A stretch of 64,000 bases of DNA from Siphonodentalium dalli (Eukaryota > Mollusca > Scaphopoda > Gadilida > Siphonodentaliidae): assembly GCA_032622095.1 (NCBI GenBank), contig CP136064.1, positions 171,376,310 to 171,440,309 of the forward strand, written 5' to 3'. The stretch's first letter is position 1. Each line of letters starts with the position of its first letter. A program made the translations under genes and the position numbers. Shown here in pieces: positions 13,901-24,953 of this stretch. The notes beneath the pieces were generated by a model. It made no database searches. It had not been told where the DNA came from and saw only the letters and a list, made by a program, of their open reading frames with translations.

Positions 13901-16900
13901 TGAGAGTGCGCTACAAATAATTTCTACATGCTTGCATGCAGTATGATGACAACACATAATACTTCCTTTTTTCCCCATGTTTAAAACTGGTGTTAACTGT
14001 TGAAATTCTTGGAATATGTACTTCTATTCTTGCCTTTTTTTTATTGGTAAATTATGGACTATTCATGTATGCTTTTATTGTTTAATTAGTTGTCGTAATC
14101 TCTAATTTAGTGAGCACTGTGTGAAATTATAAATGTTACAGATGATTCATTCAATTTCATTGCACTATTTTTAGCTAAGTGGGGAAACAACACACTGCAT
14201 ATTTTGGAATTCCAACAAACGCCTGAATGGCTGAAATCGCTACATAGCTTTACTGATGAGGTGTTCTAATTGGTCGACACTGATATAATGCTTTCTGACA
14301 AAAATAGAAAACAATATCATTATCTCCAGACATAGAACTGCATTAGCTGTCGAGTCTGTGTTTTAACCAGAACTGATATTGACCCAGAGAGCTTCAAAAA
14401 CCATCTTCCAAAAATCAGAGATCAACATCAGATTTTCAGAATCAACTGGCATAAGTACTAGCAGAATGCCAGAGGAGAAGGGCTCTGATAAGTTCAGTAA
14501 CTTGTGGTCTGATCCCTTGTGCACCCACACGATTTCATGTTATTACCCTGTAACATGTATACTTTCTGTATTTATTGGGTCTGAATTAAAATATGCTCAA
14601 CCAAGGAGTACAACTATCACCACAACCATGACAAATCAAGCACTTAAATTGTGAAATCTATACCTTTCTATAATAAATGAATTCTCCAATTCAGTTATAA
14701 AAGTATACATTGGAATGATCTATTATTCATCTGGATGGGTGAAATAAGCAGATAATACATTTGCAGAAGGAGTCTTATTTATTGGAGGGAATTATTCAGA
14801 TAATATATATGTTAAAAAAATGACATACGGTCATAGAGCCATCACGATTCACAACCCCACAATTCGAATCACGATTTTTGCCTGAAGATTCGATGCGCAT
14901 CATGATGTAGCAACTCTGGAGTTTGACCTTTGCTTCTTCCAAGTTTTTTAAATTAATAGATATACAGACTGACAGCTGGTCAGTGGGGTTTTACACAGTA
15001 TACATTTGGTGGACTTCCACAATATTGATATAAGTGTGAGTTTGTTTGAAGAAGTGGAGAAGTTTGATATTTGCAGATACCGAGTCATCAACTACAGTTT
15101 TAATAGCAGAAATTTTTGGCCGAAAATAGAATCAAGACCAGGAAATGGGAAATAAAAAATTTGCGACTCATATTATAAGTAGAGCCTCCCGGAAGCACCC
15201 AATCAGAAGATTCCTTATACCATTTGCTATGGTTATGCGCCATCGATTCACTGCGTTCTCCCGATTCTCAATCATTTACATACGTCTTCTAATTTTATTT
15301 CTCAATATCTAATTAAGAGAATAAACATATTCAGCGAGAATTAAATCTCCACTGAAACGGATCGTGTATCGAATCGATAACCAGAAATTGTGATGCATCG
15401 AAATCACAAGGAACTTATTATCCGAACAACTCATTTCCTACTCATTAATGAGTATTATATAGAGATATATAGAAAGGGTTAACGCTACTCAAGGTTCTCA
15501 CCATAGAAACCATGTACTTACATCAATATCATCCTTCATGTCTTTCTCAGACAAATAGCAGCGTTTCTGTGTCTGTGCCACAGCAACCTCTGCACATTTC
15601 TTGATGTATTTGCCTTCCATATTTGTCTTTGCTTTCATCTCCTGTAGCTGATCTTTCAGATGGGCGATCATTTCATTTCTCTGTTGAACCTCCACTTCCT
15701 TCTCCCTTTTGACGTCCTGTAGTTGTTTCTGCAAGAGTTTAACCCTTTTCCTGCCATCTTCTTCCCTGAGTGGATGAAATATATCATTAACTCTCTAGGA
15801 GCTGGCAACGGGATGTAACGACATTCACCGGGGCCGCCAGCGATGAGATATCTCATTGCCCGTATTATTCACTCTATTATCACTCTATTCCTTTCCCGCA
15901 TTTTATTCTACAGTAATGCCCTAAATAATCGACTCCTTAACCACAGCAGAATTATGGGTAATTTTTCAGGATTTAGTCGGAAATATGGCTTGTTGCCATT
16001 CATCAGAAAGCTCTGACTGAAAAATTTACCCATAATTCTGCTGTGGGGCAATTCCACGATGGAGAATGAAATTTGTGAAAAAATTAAATCTTGAATATTG
16101 ACTAAAGAGTTTGAAAATCTGATAGTTATTGAAAACAGTTTTTCTCTCTGTCATATTCATCATTTTAGTGAGAGCTTTCCGATAAATGGCAACAAGCCAT
16201 ATTTCCAACTAAATCCTGAAAAGTTACCCATAATTCTGCTGTGGTTAAGGAATCGATTATTTAGGGCATTACTGTATTCATTTTGATACAATAGTACCAA
16301 TGACAGTGAAAACTGGTTTAGTGAAGGAGTTAAGGACTATTAATAGTCAAATTATAGAGCAGGAAGTAGTAGCATGCCTTGAAAACTGGCAACACAAGAT
16401 TATTTACTGCAAAAGTAAATTTTAAAGAAATATTGCAGTTTACCATATTTAGTTCATAATAATTCAAGACTTACTGGTAGTATCGACAAAAAAAATCCTC
16501 TGTAGAAAAACAGATTTTGTTATAAAATAGGCAACTTGAAAATAGAGACTGCAAATGTTGTCTAAAATTTCAGTTTTCTTCAGAAAAATTATCTAAATTG
16601 ATTTTATTTAGCCAAAGGACACATATTAGTGATGGTTATTTAAATTAAAAGTTTTTTTGGCAAAAAAAAAAACCCAACAAATAAATAAATGCTTCAGTAA
16701 CATGGCATAATCTAGATCTATAATTTGTCTATTGCAAACCAATGGAATGGAACTTACTTTTGGATGGTTTGCTGCAGACTGGCTTTGCGATCCTTCTCCG
16801 ATCTGACAGCCTCCAGCAAAGTGTCAAAACTGCAACTTTGTATTAATTCAGTCAGAGTGTCTGCCATTACGGACTCCACAAAGGATCTGAAAGTATTAAT

Positions 16901-19900
16901 TTCAATCTAAAGTTGAAAATTCTACACATATATATAAATCCTAGTTGTTTTTGTCATTCTATCTATAATTGCATTTTCATTCAAATTTGCTTAGAATTTT
17001 GCAATTAACCCTTTCATGATGGGAGCTGTGCTGGTGCAGCATTACAGATCCTGTGCCAGTGCAATCTCTTATATATGGGAGCCTTGCATGTATAAGAGAA
17101 TGCACTGGCTTACAAGGTCAATGTAAATATTATTAGACCAATATTGTCTCTTATATATGCGAGGCTCCCTATCTAACACATTGGCACATGGTTTTCGCAA
17201 AATTTTAGGAAGCTACAGTCGTGGAAGGGTCAACAGAATATGTGTTCTATCACAGCTTCAGTCTACAAATATGTGCCTACTTTTTTATGATTTATTCATT
17301 AAATTGGTGTTTGGTTAAAATAATTACGTTGTATAAATGCAAGTGTTCAATGCCACATACATGTAATGGTTTATAGAGGGACTTTGAGCAAGTTGCTGAA
17401 GTAAGTGCTAGTAGCATCTGGTATATAAAATCCAAGCTTTTTGCATGTCATAAAAATAGCGAAGTAAATAGCCAACACGTCAGCTGAGCATATTGTCATA
17501 ACTCCAAAAAAATTCTATCTCACAATCATTTCTATCTTGTCTGTATAACAAAACTTTTCATTGCTGGAATCAATTATATAAAAAGCACATCACTCCTATT
17601 CTGTGGTGACTTCTATAGTGTTTCTACAGATCACCAGCTCTGATTTTGGTGATTGATCATCAACCACATTTTGGTTTTGTCAGAAAAGTATTTGAGCTGA
17701 AAATAACAAGATTTTCAGGAAGTTTCCACCTGTCAATGACTTTATTTTATTGCTTGATTATTAAACAGGGGTCGTATCAGGATCTCCCTGACACAGGACT
17801 AACACCCCTGGTAGGCGGGCTATAGGGATCCAGTCCATACTGGGGTCGGTGGGAGAAATGTTTAGCTGAAATATAGGACCAAAAGTTGAAAAATCCTTGA
17901 TTTTAGAGGCCTTCATGCAGTTAGGACGACAAACAAAATATTGTCATATTTGACATATAAAAATGAAAGTTTATGTAACTCTTAAAAATCGGTAACACAG
18001 GAACAATTGTCAATACAAGCACATGTGATTCCATGCATGTACTCTGCATGTCACATGTCTGTTGTTCCCAGAAACGTAAACATATATGACACGAGTTCCT
18101 GGAATGTAAGACATCGCATTGCAATCAACTACTAATACTGTGGGTGCTAGCACAGACTGCCAGCTTATTTCTAAAGCACATGATTGTGTTGCCAGGAATT
18201 CATCGCAACTTGCATGTGTATATTTCTTTGATTCATCCGCTGGCCTAAATCCAAAAAGTTTGTCGGGGTGAGGGGTGGTAAATCTGCAGAATTATTTGGG
18301 TATGCTCACGATAGATTTTGCAGATCCCCCCCCCCCCATGGTGATATCCCTGTTATTAACCCTTTACCCAACAAACCGGCCAAAACCGGCCAAATAAAGC
18401 TTCAACAGCCTAAAATATCTTCGGTCTGTCTCAATAGAACCATACAAATATGGATATCATTGGAACCGGCTCCTTGACCACATTGTGATAGTTACAGTTA
18501 TGCCCTGTGCCAATGCATTCTCTTATATATGCGAGTCGACCATAGGTCGCCTCGCATATATAAGAGAATGCATTGGCCTAAAAAAAATCTTTTTTTAACA
18601 TTTTTTTCTTACATTCTTTAACAATTTTATAATTTTTAATGTGTTAAGCCAATGCATTCTCTTATATATGCGAGGCGACCTATGGTCGACTCGCATATAT
18701 AAGAGAATGCATTGGCACAGGGCCGTTCTGTTGGGTAAAGGGTTAAAGATCTTTCCAAACAGTGTACAATGTGAACTATTCATGCAATCTATCCACTGAA
18801 ACAGTAATTGCAAATTGTGCGCCTTCAGCAGATTTCTGTGAAATGCCATTGCACTTCGCCGGTTATCTACAAATTGTGTAAAATCTCATAACTTTTGTAG
18901 AAACACATCTCTTGGCCATTATACATATATGAAGAGTTGAACCACATCCACTACAATCGCATGCAAACCACGTGATTCGCCAACTTATAATATGTATCTA
19001 ATCTGAAAATTGTGTGGTCTATAAGCTCTCATTGCTCCCTTATGTGTTCTATTTTGGCAGATCACCTGGATCATGCATGACACACACCATGTGGAATGGC
19101 TTTTATTGAAACTTTTAAAGTTGTTAAACAAAATGGATTGTTTCTCAAGAAATATTTTTCAAATTGATGAGAGACATTTTTTTATTATTAATATTTATTT
19201 CAAATAATTTTTTGCCAAGAGACAGGTAAATAAAATATTTATTTGAAACCCATATTCACGAAAGACACTAAACAAATGCAATATACTGAATCAGGACTGG
19301 TGAATGTCCACCACATTTACCATTAATTTCAAACCCACAGATATATAATACAAGTAGTACAGATATAATATTAATTATATTATTAATCACAGATGACATT
19401 TTTATCTAGAACAGCCTGTTATAGAGCTATGTGAATATCGCTTTAATTTGCCCTTAAATCCAGTAATATAATTTTACAAATCCGAGTAATATGGCTTCAC
19501 AACATGTCTAAATCTACTTCACTGCTAAATAATGTGTAGATATAAATTTTTGTTATCTGAATGATTTATCAGTTACTAAGTGGCGATCTAATTAATAAAT
19601 AGGATATTACTTGGTTTGTTCAATATTAAGCCTTCGGTCTCAGGCTGAAATGAGGTTACCTCGGGCTGATATTGGGCCTCATATCAAACCAACCAAGTAA
19701 TATCTTCTAATTATAAAAGACACAGAAACTTCATCCGTATAATTTGATCCAACCCCGGTCTCTAATTGAGCACCAGCATCAAACTTTATTCCCCAGGGTT
19801 TGTGTTTATATGCAATATACATCAATTGGTATGGAAAAGATGACTTTTAATAGATAGTGATTTATTGTTTTTAGAAATACGACATTGGAGCATCTTGTGA

Positions 19901-22900
19901 GTTGTCAACTTTTGCTACGAAGACTTCTCTGTAAGATTAATAGGGATGACCAGCATGTCTGAGTTTAGTGTGCCTGTTATTTGCAGAATGAGGTTCTCAG
20001 AGGGTGAAGCTAGTGATGCTATCCCGCATAACAGGCTAACATCACTAAATTCTCCCTCTGGGGACCTCATTCTGCTTAGCCCTCATCTCTGGAAAGTTTC
20101 TTTATTATGAAATTTCTATTGAAACTTTTTCACATAGGTTATATTTCTTTTTTAGTTTTAATTTCTCTACATCCCCAAATTGGCAGACGACACATTGCAT
20201 AATGGAGGTTCCCAATGGGTGTACATCACAATATTCACCATTTGGGAACTTCAATCTGAGTCTATGTCTCCCATAGGAGGCCATGCAGAATGAGGTACCC
20301 AGAAGGTGAAATTGGTGATGTTAGTCCTCTGTGCGGGATAGCATCACTAAATTCACCCTCTGGGGAGCTCATTCTGCAAATGACAGGCACACTAAACTCA
20401 GACTTGATGAGCAGTATTTATATATTTACTTTTTTATGGCAGATCATAAATATGTTTGAGGAGTAAGTTTTTTGTGGACGAGGCTTTCCCTGAGAAACAA
20501 GCTATTTTATTTATTTGGCCAAAGTCCATACCTGTCATTTTGTATTTTGCTGACATTGTCTTCTGTGAGGGGATTTTGTTTGAGACTCCGCCCAAACACA
20601 TGTGTGCTGTTTTTCAGGTCACCTCCCGCATCGAGAACTTCCTGTTCCACAGCAGTTAACTGATTTATATTACGGGTGTTCTTTTTGGTATTCATTTTCT
20701 TGGCAAGTGTTGTTTGATATTTGGACTCGAGTTCTTTTTGGCCCTCAACGAGCTGGAGGATTTCATTCTGGACTAACTGGAACAAAAGCAATAATTCAAT
20801 GAACAAAATGCTTCAAATGAATGCAGAATTTCTACTAATCAAATTCATTTCAGTAAGTTCCAAGTTATGCAGCAGTAATTAATTCATTTAATACTTTTAT
20901 GAAACTAAAGTGGCTACACCAGTGTTCGCGCTGTCGGTAGCCAAATTAGCCAATGGCTAATATTTTTCGAATTTGGCTAATAAAAATTTCATTTGGCTAA
21001 AATTTTGGCTAAACTTTTTTTGACCCCAAATGGAGACGGAAAGCATAGAGTAGTAAAGCTTATTAATAAAAGTGCTGAATAGATCGAAGTTAGGTGACGA
21101 AAGTATTTCGTACTTATGTTTATACTCCGTCGATGATATTTAAACAGCCTAATCGTCAAAACGCTTAAGCTGTATACTGGTTATGTAACTCATTAAGCCG
21201 TCTGGAAGATAAAATTCATAAATACTTTGTTCAGAAGAGAAGTTCTTAATCAATGGTTGCGTAATCTGCATCCCGTTTAATAAACTGGCTTCTCATCATA
21301 AAAGTGTCAAGGAGTTATTACAATTAATTAGCTTAGCGGATTTATGCTGACTTTTTGCGTATGGTCCGATGTGAAATCCCGCCTTATTCTATAGTAATGT
21401 TTTATGAATTGATCTGCCTGTGTGATATAATACATACATAAGTTCGTATAATATTGTTTTTAAAGTTGTTTTTGTGTTGTTTTAATTATGTTTTTATACT
21501 GAGTAACAAATAAAGTTTAAAGCGAATATTTTAGTCATTAATTGTGAACCGCCCAGAAAATGAGGATTTAATTTGGCCAAAAAACATTTGGCTAAAGTTT
21601 TTTTCATTTGGCTAATAAAATTTCATTTGGCTAAACTTTTGGCTAAACTATTTTTCGGTCCAGCGCGAACACTGGGCTACACATAGTATTCAAGCCAGAG
21701 AGGAGAAACTGTCACACATGCTTATTTATCAAAACAATAATTATTAGTTTAGCTATAACTACACTGTTCATTGTACGGTACTTTTCATGTGTGTATATTG
21801 TAAATAAAATTATCCTATCCTATCCTATCACTTTCTTAATCAGTTAAAAATATTACTTTATCACATATTTAGCCCCTAAACCCGGACTCATGTTTTAGTA
21901 AGACATAAATGTATTATCATGATGCAAAGTGACGTAAAAGTATAGCACAATGATGTTGATGTCAATGCAAGAACTTTATTATTATTTTAGCTAGCATGTA
22001 ACTATGATATTTGACTTGTGTTGAGTTAAATTGTGTTTAATGTGAGATAGATATGGGTAATATGGGTGGTTGAACAATTTTGTCAACATGAAAAGACACA
22101 TTTAAAATAGAACTATATTTTACTAGTATTTTGAAGGTGTCTTTACTTCATATTAGGTTGTGGTAAAGAAATCAATATTAAAGTGTTTAACCCCCAGCCG
22201 TTCCGAGATAGTTCTTTCTTGCCAAAACAATATTAACCTTGTCCACTAAATTTGATTCAAATCGAATTTAGTGCAGTCGGTTAATAAATTTTGTATAGAA
22301 TTGCGACTCATTAGAGATCCTCTATTTGTTGAATTTTGGTTGAAATAGAACCTCAGGACAAACAAAAGGATACCCTTTCTCAATTTTCTCATCTCGAAAT
22401 TTATCAGTTATTTTGTTTTGGGTTGTGCGTTTTAATAGCTTTGCTCTTTCATTCTATTATTTTTATTCTATTGTTTCAGTCCTTGAAATTAGCTACAAAG
22501 GTGATGCATAGGAAAAGCAATAGAAGCCAATATTTAATTTCATGCATTTCCAAAGCAATGCTGTATGTAGAAGAAAAATGTCAATTTCAAGGGCTGTTGT
22601 TTAGAATCGGTTTTCTCAATGATGTAGATTTTTATTTTTAAATTTGGCCAAAATTTCTTAAAAATGACCAATGAAATTTCAAAATGACCAAAATATTTGC
22701 CAAAAGATTTTTCTGGTCAGCTCGATCACTGGAAACATGAATTAAATTGAAGTTTCATGCTTCTGCCTAATGACAACAGGCCTTAAAATCCATCAAATTT
22801 TACGAGAATCAAACAGGGAATCAAGATTTTTTTTACGAGAATCAAAATGAGAATTAGGATTCTGATTCTTGTTGGATTTTAAGGCCTATGACAAACAGTC

Positions 22901-23193
22901 TGGCATATCAAAATGCTTCCAGAAAAGAATGTAATAATGGTCATTTATAAGGTAAACTCAATATTATTCAAATTTCTCTCTTGATATCAAAGCCGGCATA
23001 AATGAACCGTTAGAGGTGTTAAATAGGACAGGGCATCATTAACCCTATCAGTCCCAGGTGGGTGAGTGAATACCTGTGCGGCATCTGAACGGCTCTCATA
23101 AGATGCTGGCATAATTTGTCCTAGCACCGCTAGCTGGTCCACGCAGTCCTCCAGCACCGTTACAAGGTGTATTGCATCTACACCACCCAACAT
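4811..23193 (-). CDS. IQCG: IQCG / DRC9, dynein regulatory complex subunit (whole gene, 8 coding exons)
   Basis: Joined exons (23193-23074, 20776-20532, 16886-16758, 15765-15522, 13412-13338, 11133-11002, 10302-10201, 4918-4811) total 1155 bp, that is 384 residues plus TAG. Human IQCG is somewhat longer, about 440. Every junction is GT/AG and all phases agree. The protein is almost all coiled coil: an N-terminal helical part, a KNSTHVFGRSLKQNP segment, EMIAHLKDQLQEMKAKTN, a WMEKFDKDVEAKQHEL segment, then the IQ motif LQAWWRGVMVRKK and a Lys/Gly-rich tail. This order is characteristic of IQCG/DRC9, a calmodulin-binding subunit of the nexin-dynein regulatory complex that links axonemal doublets and controls dynein in cilia and sperm flagella. 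The family assignment is from remembered family sequence, not a search. Introns of 0.6-5.3 kb are loaded with MITEs. Expression in ciliated cells is expected from the family. Confidence 0.93.
5538..5842. mobile_element. 305-bp palindromic element, 58-base arms
   Basis: Left arm 5538-5595 and right arm 5785-5842 are near-perfect complements (start caatattttcctaaataag). The interior is homologous, inverted, to 8570-8732, so it belongs to the same family as the larger structure that follows. Confidence 0.8.
5842..8765. mobile_element. 2.9-kb non-autonomous DNA element with GTATCTCCGTC ends
   Basis: The ends GTATCTCCGTCAAAGGTATC (5842-) and its complement (ending 8765) are inverted. The right terminus continues for about 170 bases matching, inverted, the interior of the adjoining 5538-5842 element. 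The body from 6150 to 7900 is clearly more GC-rich than its surroundings and carries a 133-base tandem duplication (7573-7800). Only short broken frames are present and none resembles a transposase. No convincing target-site duplication was found. It sits in the last IQCG intron. Confidence 0.6.
7573..7800. repeat. Two-copy tandem repeat, period 133
   Basis: 'ttcaatgggtagccccaacc' at 7582 recurs at 7715 with few changes, through 'gagtgctaattacgccaatt' in both copies. Confidence 0.85.
9828..9986. mobile_element. piggyBac-like MITE with TTAA target duplications
   Basis: TTAA at 9824-9827 and 9987-9990 flank inverted ends CCCTTTCAGTGCCAAGT. The centre is an almost perfect hairpin (about 9891-9970, arms of about 37 bases around gagctctaagagctc). 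Confidence 0.85.
10201..10302 (-). CDS. IQCG: IQCG coding exon 7
   Basis: Acceptor ttctctag, donor GTGAGT; 34 codons, YKEYEQIVVEDRIDKEKARR onwards, a highly charged helix leading into the IQ motif. The following intron is 5.3 kb and contains the long inverted-repeat element of 5.5-8.8 kb. Confidence 0.93.
10407..10574. mobile_element. pogo/mariner-like MITE, copy 1
   Basis: TA-flanked element with inverted ends CA(G/T)TAATGCCCTAAATAATCG and inner arms 'aaccacagcagaattatggg'. CAGT-type termini with a TA duplication fit the Tc1/mariner/pogo superfamily. At least six related copies occur in the window. Confidence 0.85.
10674..10800 (+). mobile_element. Partial TTAACCC MITE (family PB-b)
   Basis: The left end TTAACCCTTTCATGACGGGA is followed by 'tgccagtgcattcttttata'. 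It matches the copies at 17009 and 63248, but no right end is recognisable. Confidence 0.55.
11002..11133 (-). CDS. IQCG: IQCG coding exon 6
   Basis: Acceptor gattgcag, donor GTAAGA; 44 codons, ELEKKVEHWMEKFDKDVEAK onwards. The Trp-Met-x-Lys-(Tyr/Phe)-Asp block is one of the most recognisable parts of the family. Confidence 0.94.
11730..11817. repeat. 88-bp near-perfect palindrome
   Basis: Arms of 44 bases starting CACAGGTCCCTGGCACAATA are complementary with a single mismatch and no spacer (centre catatatatg). Confidence 0.95.
12028..12124. repeat. Inverted repeat / small MITE
   Basis: GAGAGGTTAATCTCC at 12028 is inverted at 12110-12124, with a second inner arm 'gatcaccaaca/tgttggtgatc'. 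Confidence 0.8.
12241..12449 (+). mobile_element. TTAA-flanked MITE (family PB-d)
   Basis: TTAA occurs at 12237-12240 and 12450-12453; the ends are CCCTTT... and ...AAAGAG. Related partial copies are at 9116-9310, 14670-14820, 24020-24185 (inverted) and 58840-58910 (inverted), all sharing 'atggattctccc' and 'agttataaa'. Confidence 0.65.
12651..12675 (+). repeat. Poly(G) tract
   Basis: A run of more than 20 G. The length is probably not reliable in assembly. Confidence 0.95.
13338..13412 (-). CDS. IQCG: IQCG coding exon 5
   Basis: Acceptor ttcttcag, donor GTGAGT; 25 complete codons beginning NLRRQIDDETRVNAEVESYL. Phase 0 at both ends. Confidence 0.92.
13816..14376. mobile_element. Element with about 40-base terminal inverted repeats
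   Basis: 'ttctggttaaaatacagact' near 13820 is inverted as 'gtctgtgttttaaccagaac' near 14355, and homology continues inward over 'cggcagctaa'. No ORF. Confidence 0.7.
15522..15765 (-). CDS. IQCG: IQCG coding exon 4 (coiled coil)
   Basis: The donor GTAAGT at 15521 is strong. The chosen acceptor is catccactcag, giving KEEDGRKRVKLLQKQLQDVK. A second AG 14 bases further in (gatggcag) is out of phase with this and has a poor pyrimidine tract; a third (ctcttgcag, exon from 15732) would not keep frame with exon 3. The phase requirement of one base at the start and 81 codons therefore supports 15765 as the first base. Confidence 0.88.
15911..16274. mobile_element. Chimeric pogo-like MITE pair with an inserted transposon end
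   Basis: TA (15909-10) then CAGTAATGCCC opens one copy, which breaks at 16045. From about 16044 to 16165 the sequence matches, inverted, the right terminus of the 45.8-48.8 kb element (starts ggcaattccacg). It then resumes as the right part of another MITE copy ending at 16274 before TA. Confidence 0.8.
16758..16886 (-). CDS. IQCG: IQCG coding exon 3
   Basis: The acceptor is tactttcag and the donor GTAAGT. It encodes SFVESVMADTLTELIQSC followed by a charged helix ending LQQTIQ, and ends with two bases of a Lys codon. Length 129 bp. Confidence 0.92.
17009..17229. mobile_element. TTAACCC MITE (family PB-b), nearly complete
   Basis: TTAA is at 17005-17008 and a decayed TCAA at 17230. The ends are CCCTTTCATGATGGGAGC and GGAAGCTACAGTCGTGGAAGGG. 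Internal hairpins are built of 'cttatatatgcgag'-type words. Confidence 0.7.
18360..18742. mobile_element. 383-bp piggyBac-like MITE, TTAA-flanked
   Basis: TTAA occurs at 18356-18359 and 18743-18746; inverted ends are CCCTTTACCCAACA. Inside are two complete hairpins, each 'tgcattctcttatatatgcg' followed by its complement, so four copies of this word occur in alternating orientation. Confidence 0.9.
19957..20403. mobile_element. Nested foldback element
   Basis: GTCTGAGTTTAGTGTGCCTG at 19957 is inverted at 20384-20403. Inside, 'gcagaatgaggt' and 'tcaccctctgggg' occur twice in each sense, giving hairpins within the hairpin. Confidence 0.8.
20532..20776 (-). CDS. IQCG: IQCG coding exon 2
   Basis: The acceptor is gttccag and the exon starts in phase 0 with LVQNEILQLVEGQKEL; the donor GTATGG leaves two bases (AG) that combine with the first A of the next exon to give Arg. 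The exon carries the NSTHVFGRSLKQNP stretch, which corresponds to a well conserved block of IQCG proteins (Arg-Ser-Leu-Lys followed by Asn-Pro). Confidence 0.92.
20920..21674. mobile_element. 755-bp non-autonomous hAT element with exact 8-bp TSD
   Basis: GGCTACAC at 20912-20919 and 21675-21682 flanks inverted ends CAGTGTTCGCGCTG. Subterminal direct repeats 'catttggctaa' occur at both ends. There is no transposase ORF. Confidence 0.92.
21780..21830 (+). repeat. Possible retroelement 3' tail with (TATCC) repeats
   Basis: 'aataaaattatcctatccta' resembles the AATAAA plus short-repeat tail of CR1-like elements or SINEs. Confidence 0.35.
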
Positions 23194-23232
23194 CTTTCTT
23201 CAGTGATATTCCTCCAATATTAGAATAAGTTT
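23074..23232 (-). CDS. IQCG: IQCG coding exon 1 with part of the 5' UTR
   Basis: The ATG is at 23193-23191 and coding runs 40 codons (MLGGVDAIHLVTVLEDCVDQ...) to 23074, followed by donor GTATTC. The exon extends upstream to a 3' splice site (ttttccag, exon from 23232), so 39 bases are 5' UTR and at least one untranslated exon must lie further upstream (higher coordinates). No in-frame ATG precedes the chosen start in this exon. Phase 0 at the donor. Confidence 0.88.
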
Positions 23233-23369
23233 CTGGAAAACAAGTAAATAAGGCAATATAAAACAATTGCTAGATTTGAATCCCCTGACCTGACCCTATT
23301 TGTTTGCCCCTTCCTCAATTTTATTTTTATTTGGATAATTTTGATGTAAACGTTTTTGTCATGACTTAA

Positions 23370-23790
23370 AGGTATACATACTCAATCCAATTCGATGGTC
23401 CCATATAATCCGATTCCAACAAAAATAACATTTTTAGAAATGCCGCTTCAAAAATAATGCTAACCGCTGTCACCTATAGTATAAATTGCCCAAAACATGT
23501 TATTTATCAACAGGTTGTTCAACGAAATTTGGCCTTATTATCAAAAGAAAGCTTCTTGATTTTAGAGTTATCCATCATCATTCACAATTTGGTATGAGAC
23601 TGTCGGCTCATCGACTGTTTACTGGGCCACAAAATAATTCTCGATGGTGAAAAATAATCAATTACAAAAATCAATATCTAATAACTTTGAGCTTTGATAG
23701 GTGGGTTCCTCGGGTTCCTCGACTCGAATTAGATATTTTTTTACTAAATAATCCAAATAAATAGTAATTGAGGGTGCTCAATCAGATTAT
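23370..23790 (+). mobile_element. AGGTACTCAATCC TTAA-MITE, diverged copy
   Basis: TTAA (23366-23369) is followed by AGGTATACATACTCAATCC. The body matches the intact copy at 28689; the right end is decayed. Confidence 0.7.
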
Positions 23791-24322
23791 GCATCTCTAA
23801 AGATGATATATCTCTTCCTAAATAAGTTTTATATAGTTTCCAGTGTATAAAATAAAAAATATGAGTCAAAGACATCTTCCAAAATCAATTAATATTTATT
23901 TTATATCAATAAATTCTTATATAATGCGATAATCAATTGGGACATTTTTTCATTACTAATAGAACATCATGATCGTTCAGGCGATCTCAGATAGATCTCC
24001 CACTTGCCAATAAACTGGTTTAACTTATTATCTGAACATTTCCCTGCAATAAATAGGTCCTCCTATACTTTGTGATCTGTCATCTGCTTTTATTTCCTGA
24101 AAACCTCTCTTGATGAATAATAGACCATTCCAATGTACACTGAACATTTTAACTGAGTGGAAGAATCCATTTAGTATAGAAAGGGTTAAATGTGAACTCA
24201 AAGGACTTAGAAAGACAGTCTTTCTATATAAAAATTTAAGGCGAGCAGTTACTTTATTTACATGTAGTACATGTTTGGCCATTTGTTCCCCAATTAGACT
24301 TTCATCGAAATACATGCATTAA

Positions 24323-24780
24323 AGGCCCACTTAATTTTCGAGTCTCCGATTATTTTTGTTATAGTGACTTGATATACGGTTTTAATAACAATCTATGCCA
24401 TAAAATATGATTAAAATACTATAATACATCACTATTTGAAACATCTATGTCTCAGAAGATGCTCACAGAGAAATAGAAAACTGCTGAAGACTCCCCGCCC
24501 CCCCTCTGGCACCCAGAATGCAACAGAATTCAAACTTTTTCAATGAAAGGGGAAGAACTCTATCTTTAATATATAGAGTTATTCCCCCTGCATTGAAAAT
24601 AATACTGATTTTTACTTGATGACAAATGCATTGGCAACTCAACAAAAACAACATGTCCACAGTTTATTGCACCGGATAAGTTGATATTACAATGTTTTGG
24701 AGCTTCCTCTTTCAAATGGTATATAATATGGCATATATTTTATATAAAGTAATCTGGGGGTTCGAAAATTAAGTGGGCCT
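24323..24780 (+). mobile_element. AGGCCCACTTAATTTTCG MITE, copy 1
   Basis: TTAA (24319-24322) lies on the left and TTTA on the right. The inverted ends are AGGCCCACTTAATTTTCG, 458 bp. Confidence 0.85.
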
Positions 24781-24953
24781 TTTATAAAGGGGTGCTGTAT
24801 GCAAATCCGACCATTTATTAGATGCCTTCCACTTCATTCAACAGAAAATATGCTACAAATGAATTAATTTGAGTCAAGGATGCATGTTGAATACACACAC
24901 AAACTCAAAAGAACCACATATATCAACATGAAAATTATGTTAAAGGCACGCTT

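Noticed and set aside
15739-15752. TTTAACCCTTTTCC inside IQCG exon 4, resembling the end of a TTAACCC MITE
   Set aside because: It is coding (KRVKLL on the - strand), in phase with both neighbouring exons, and no second end is present, so chance resemblance is more likely than exonised MITE.
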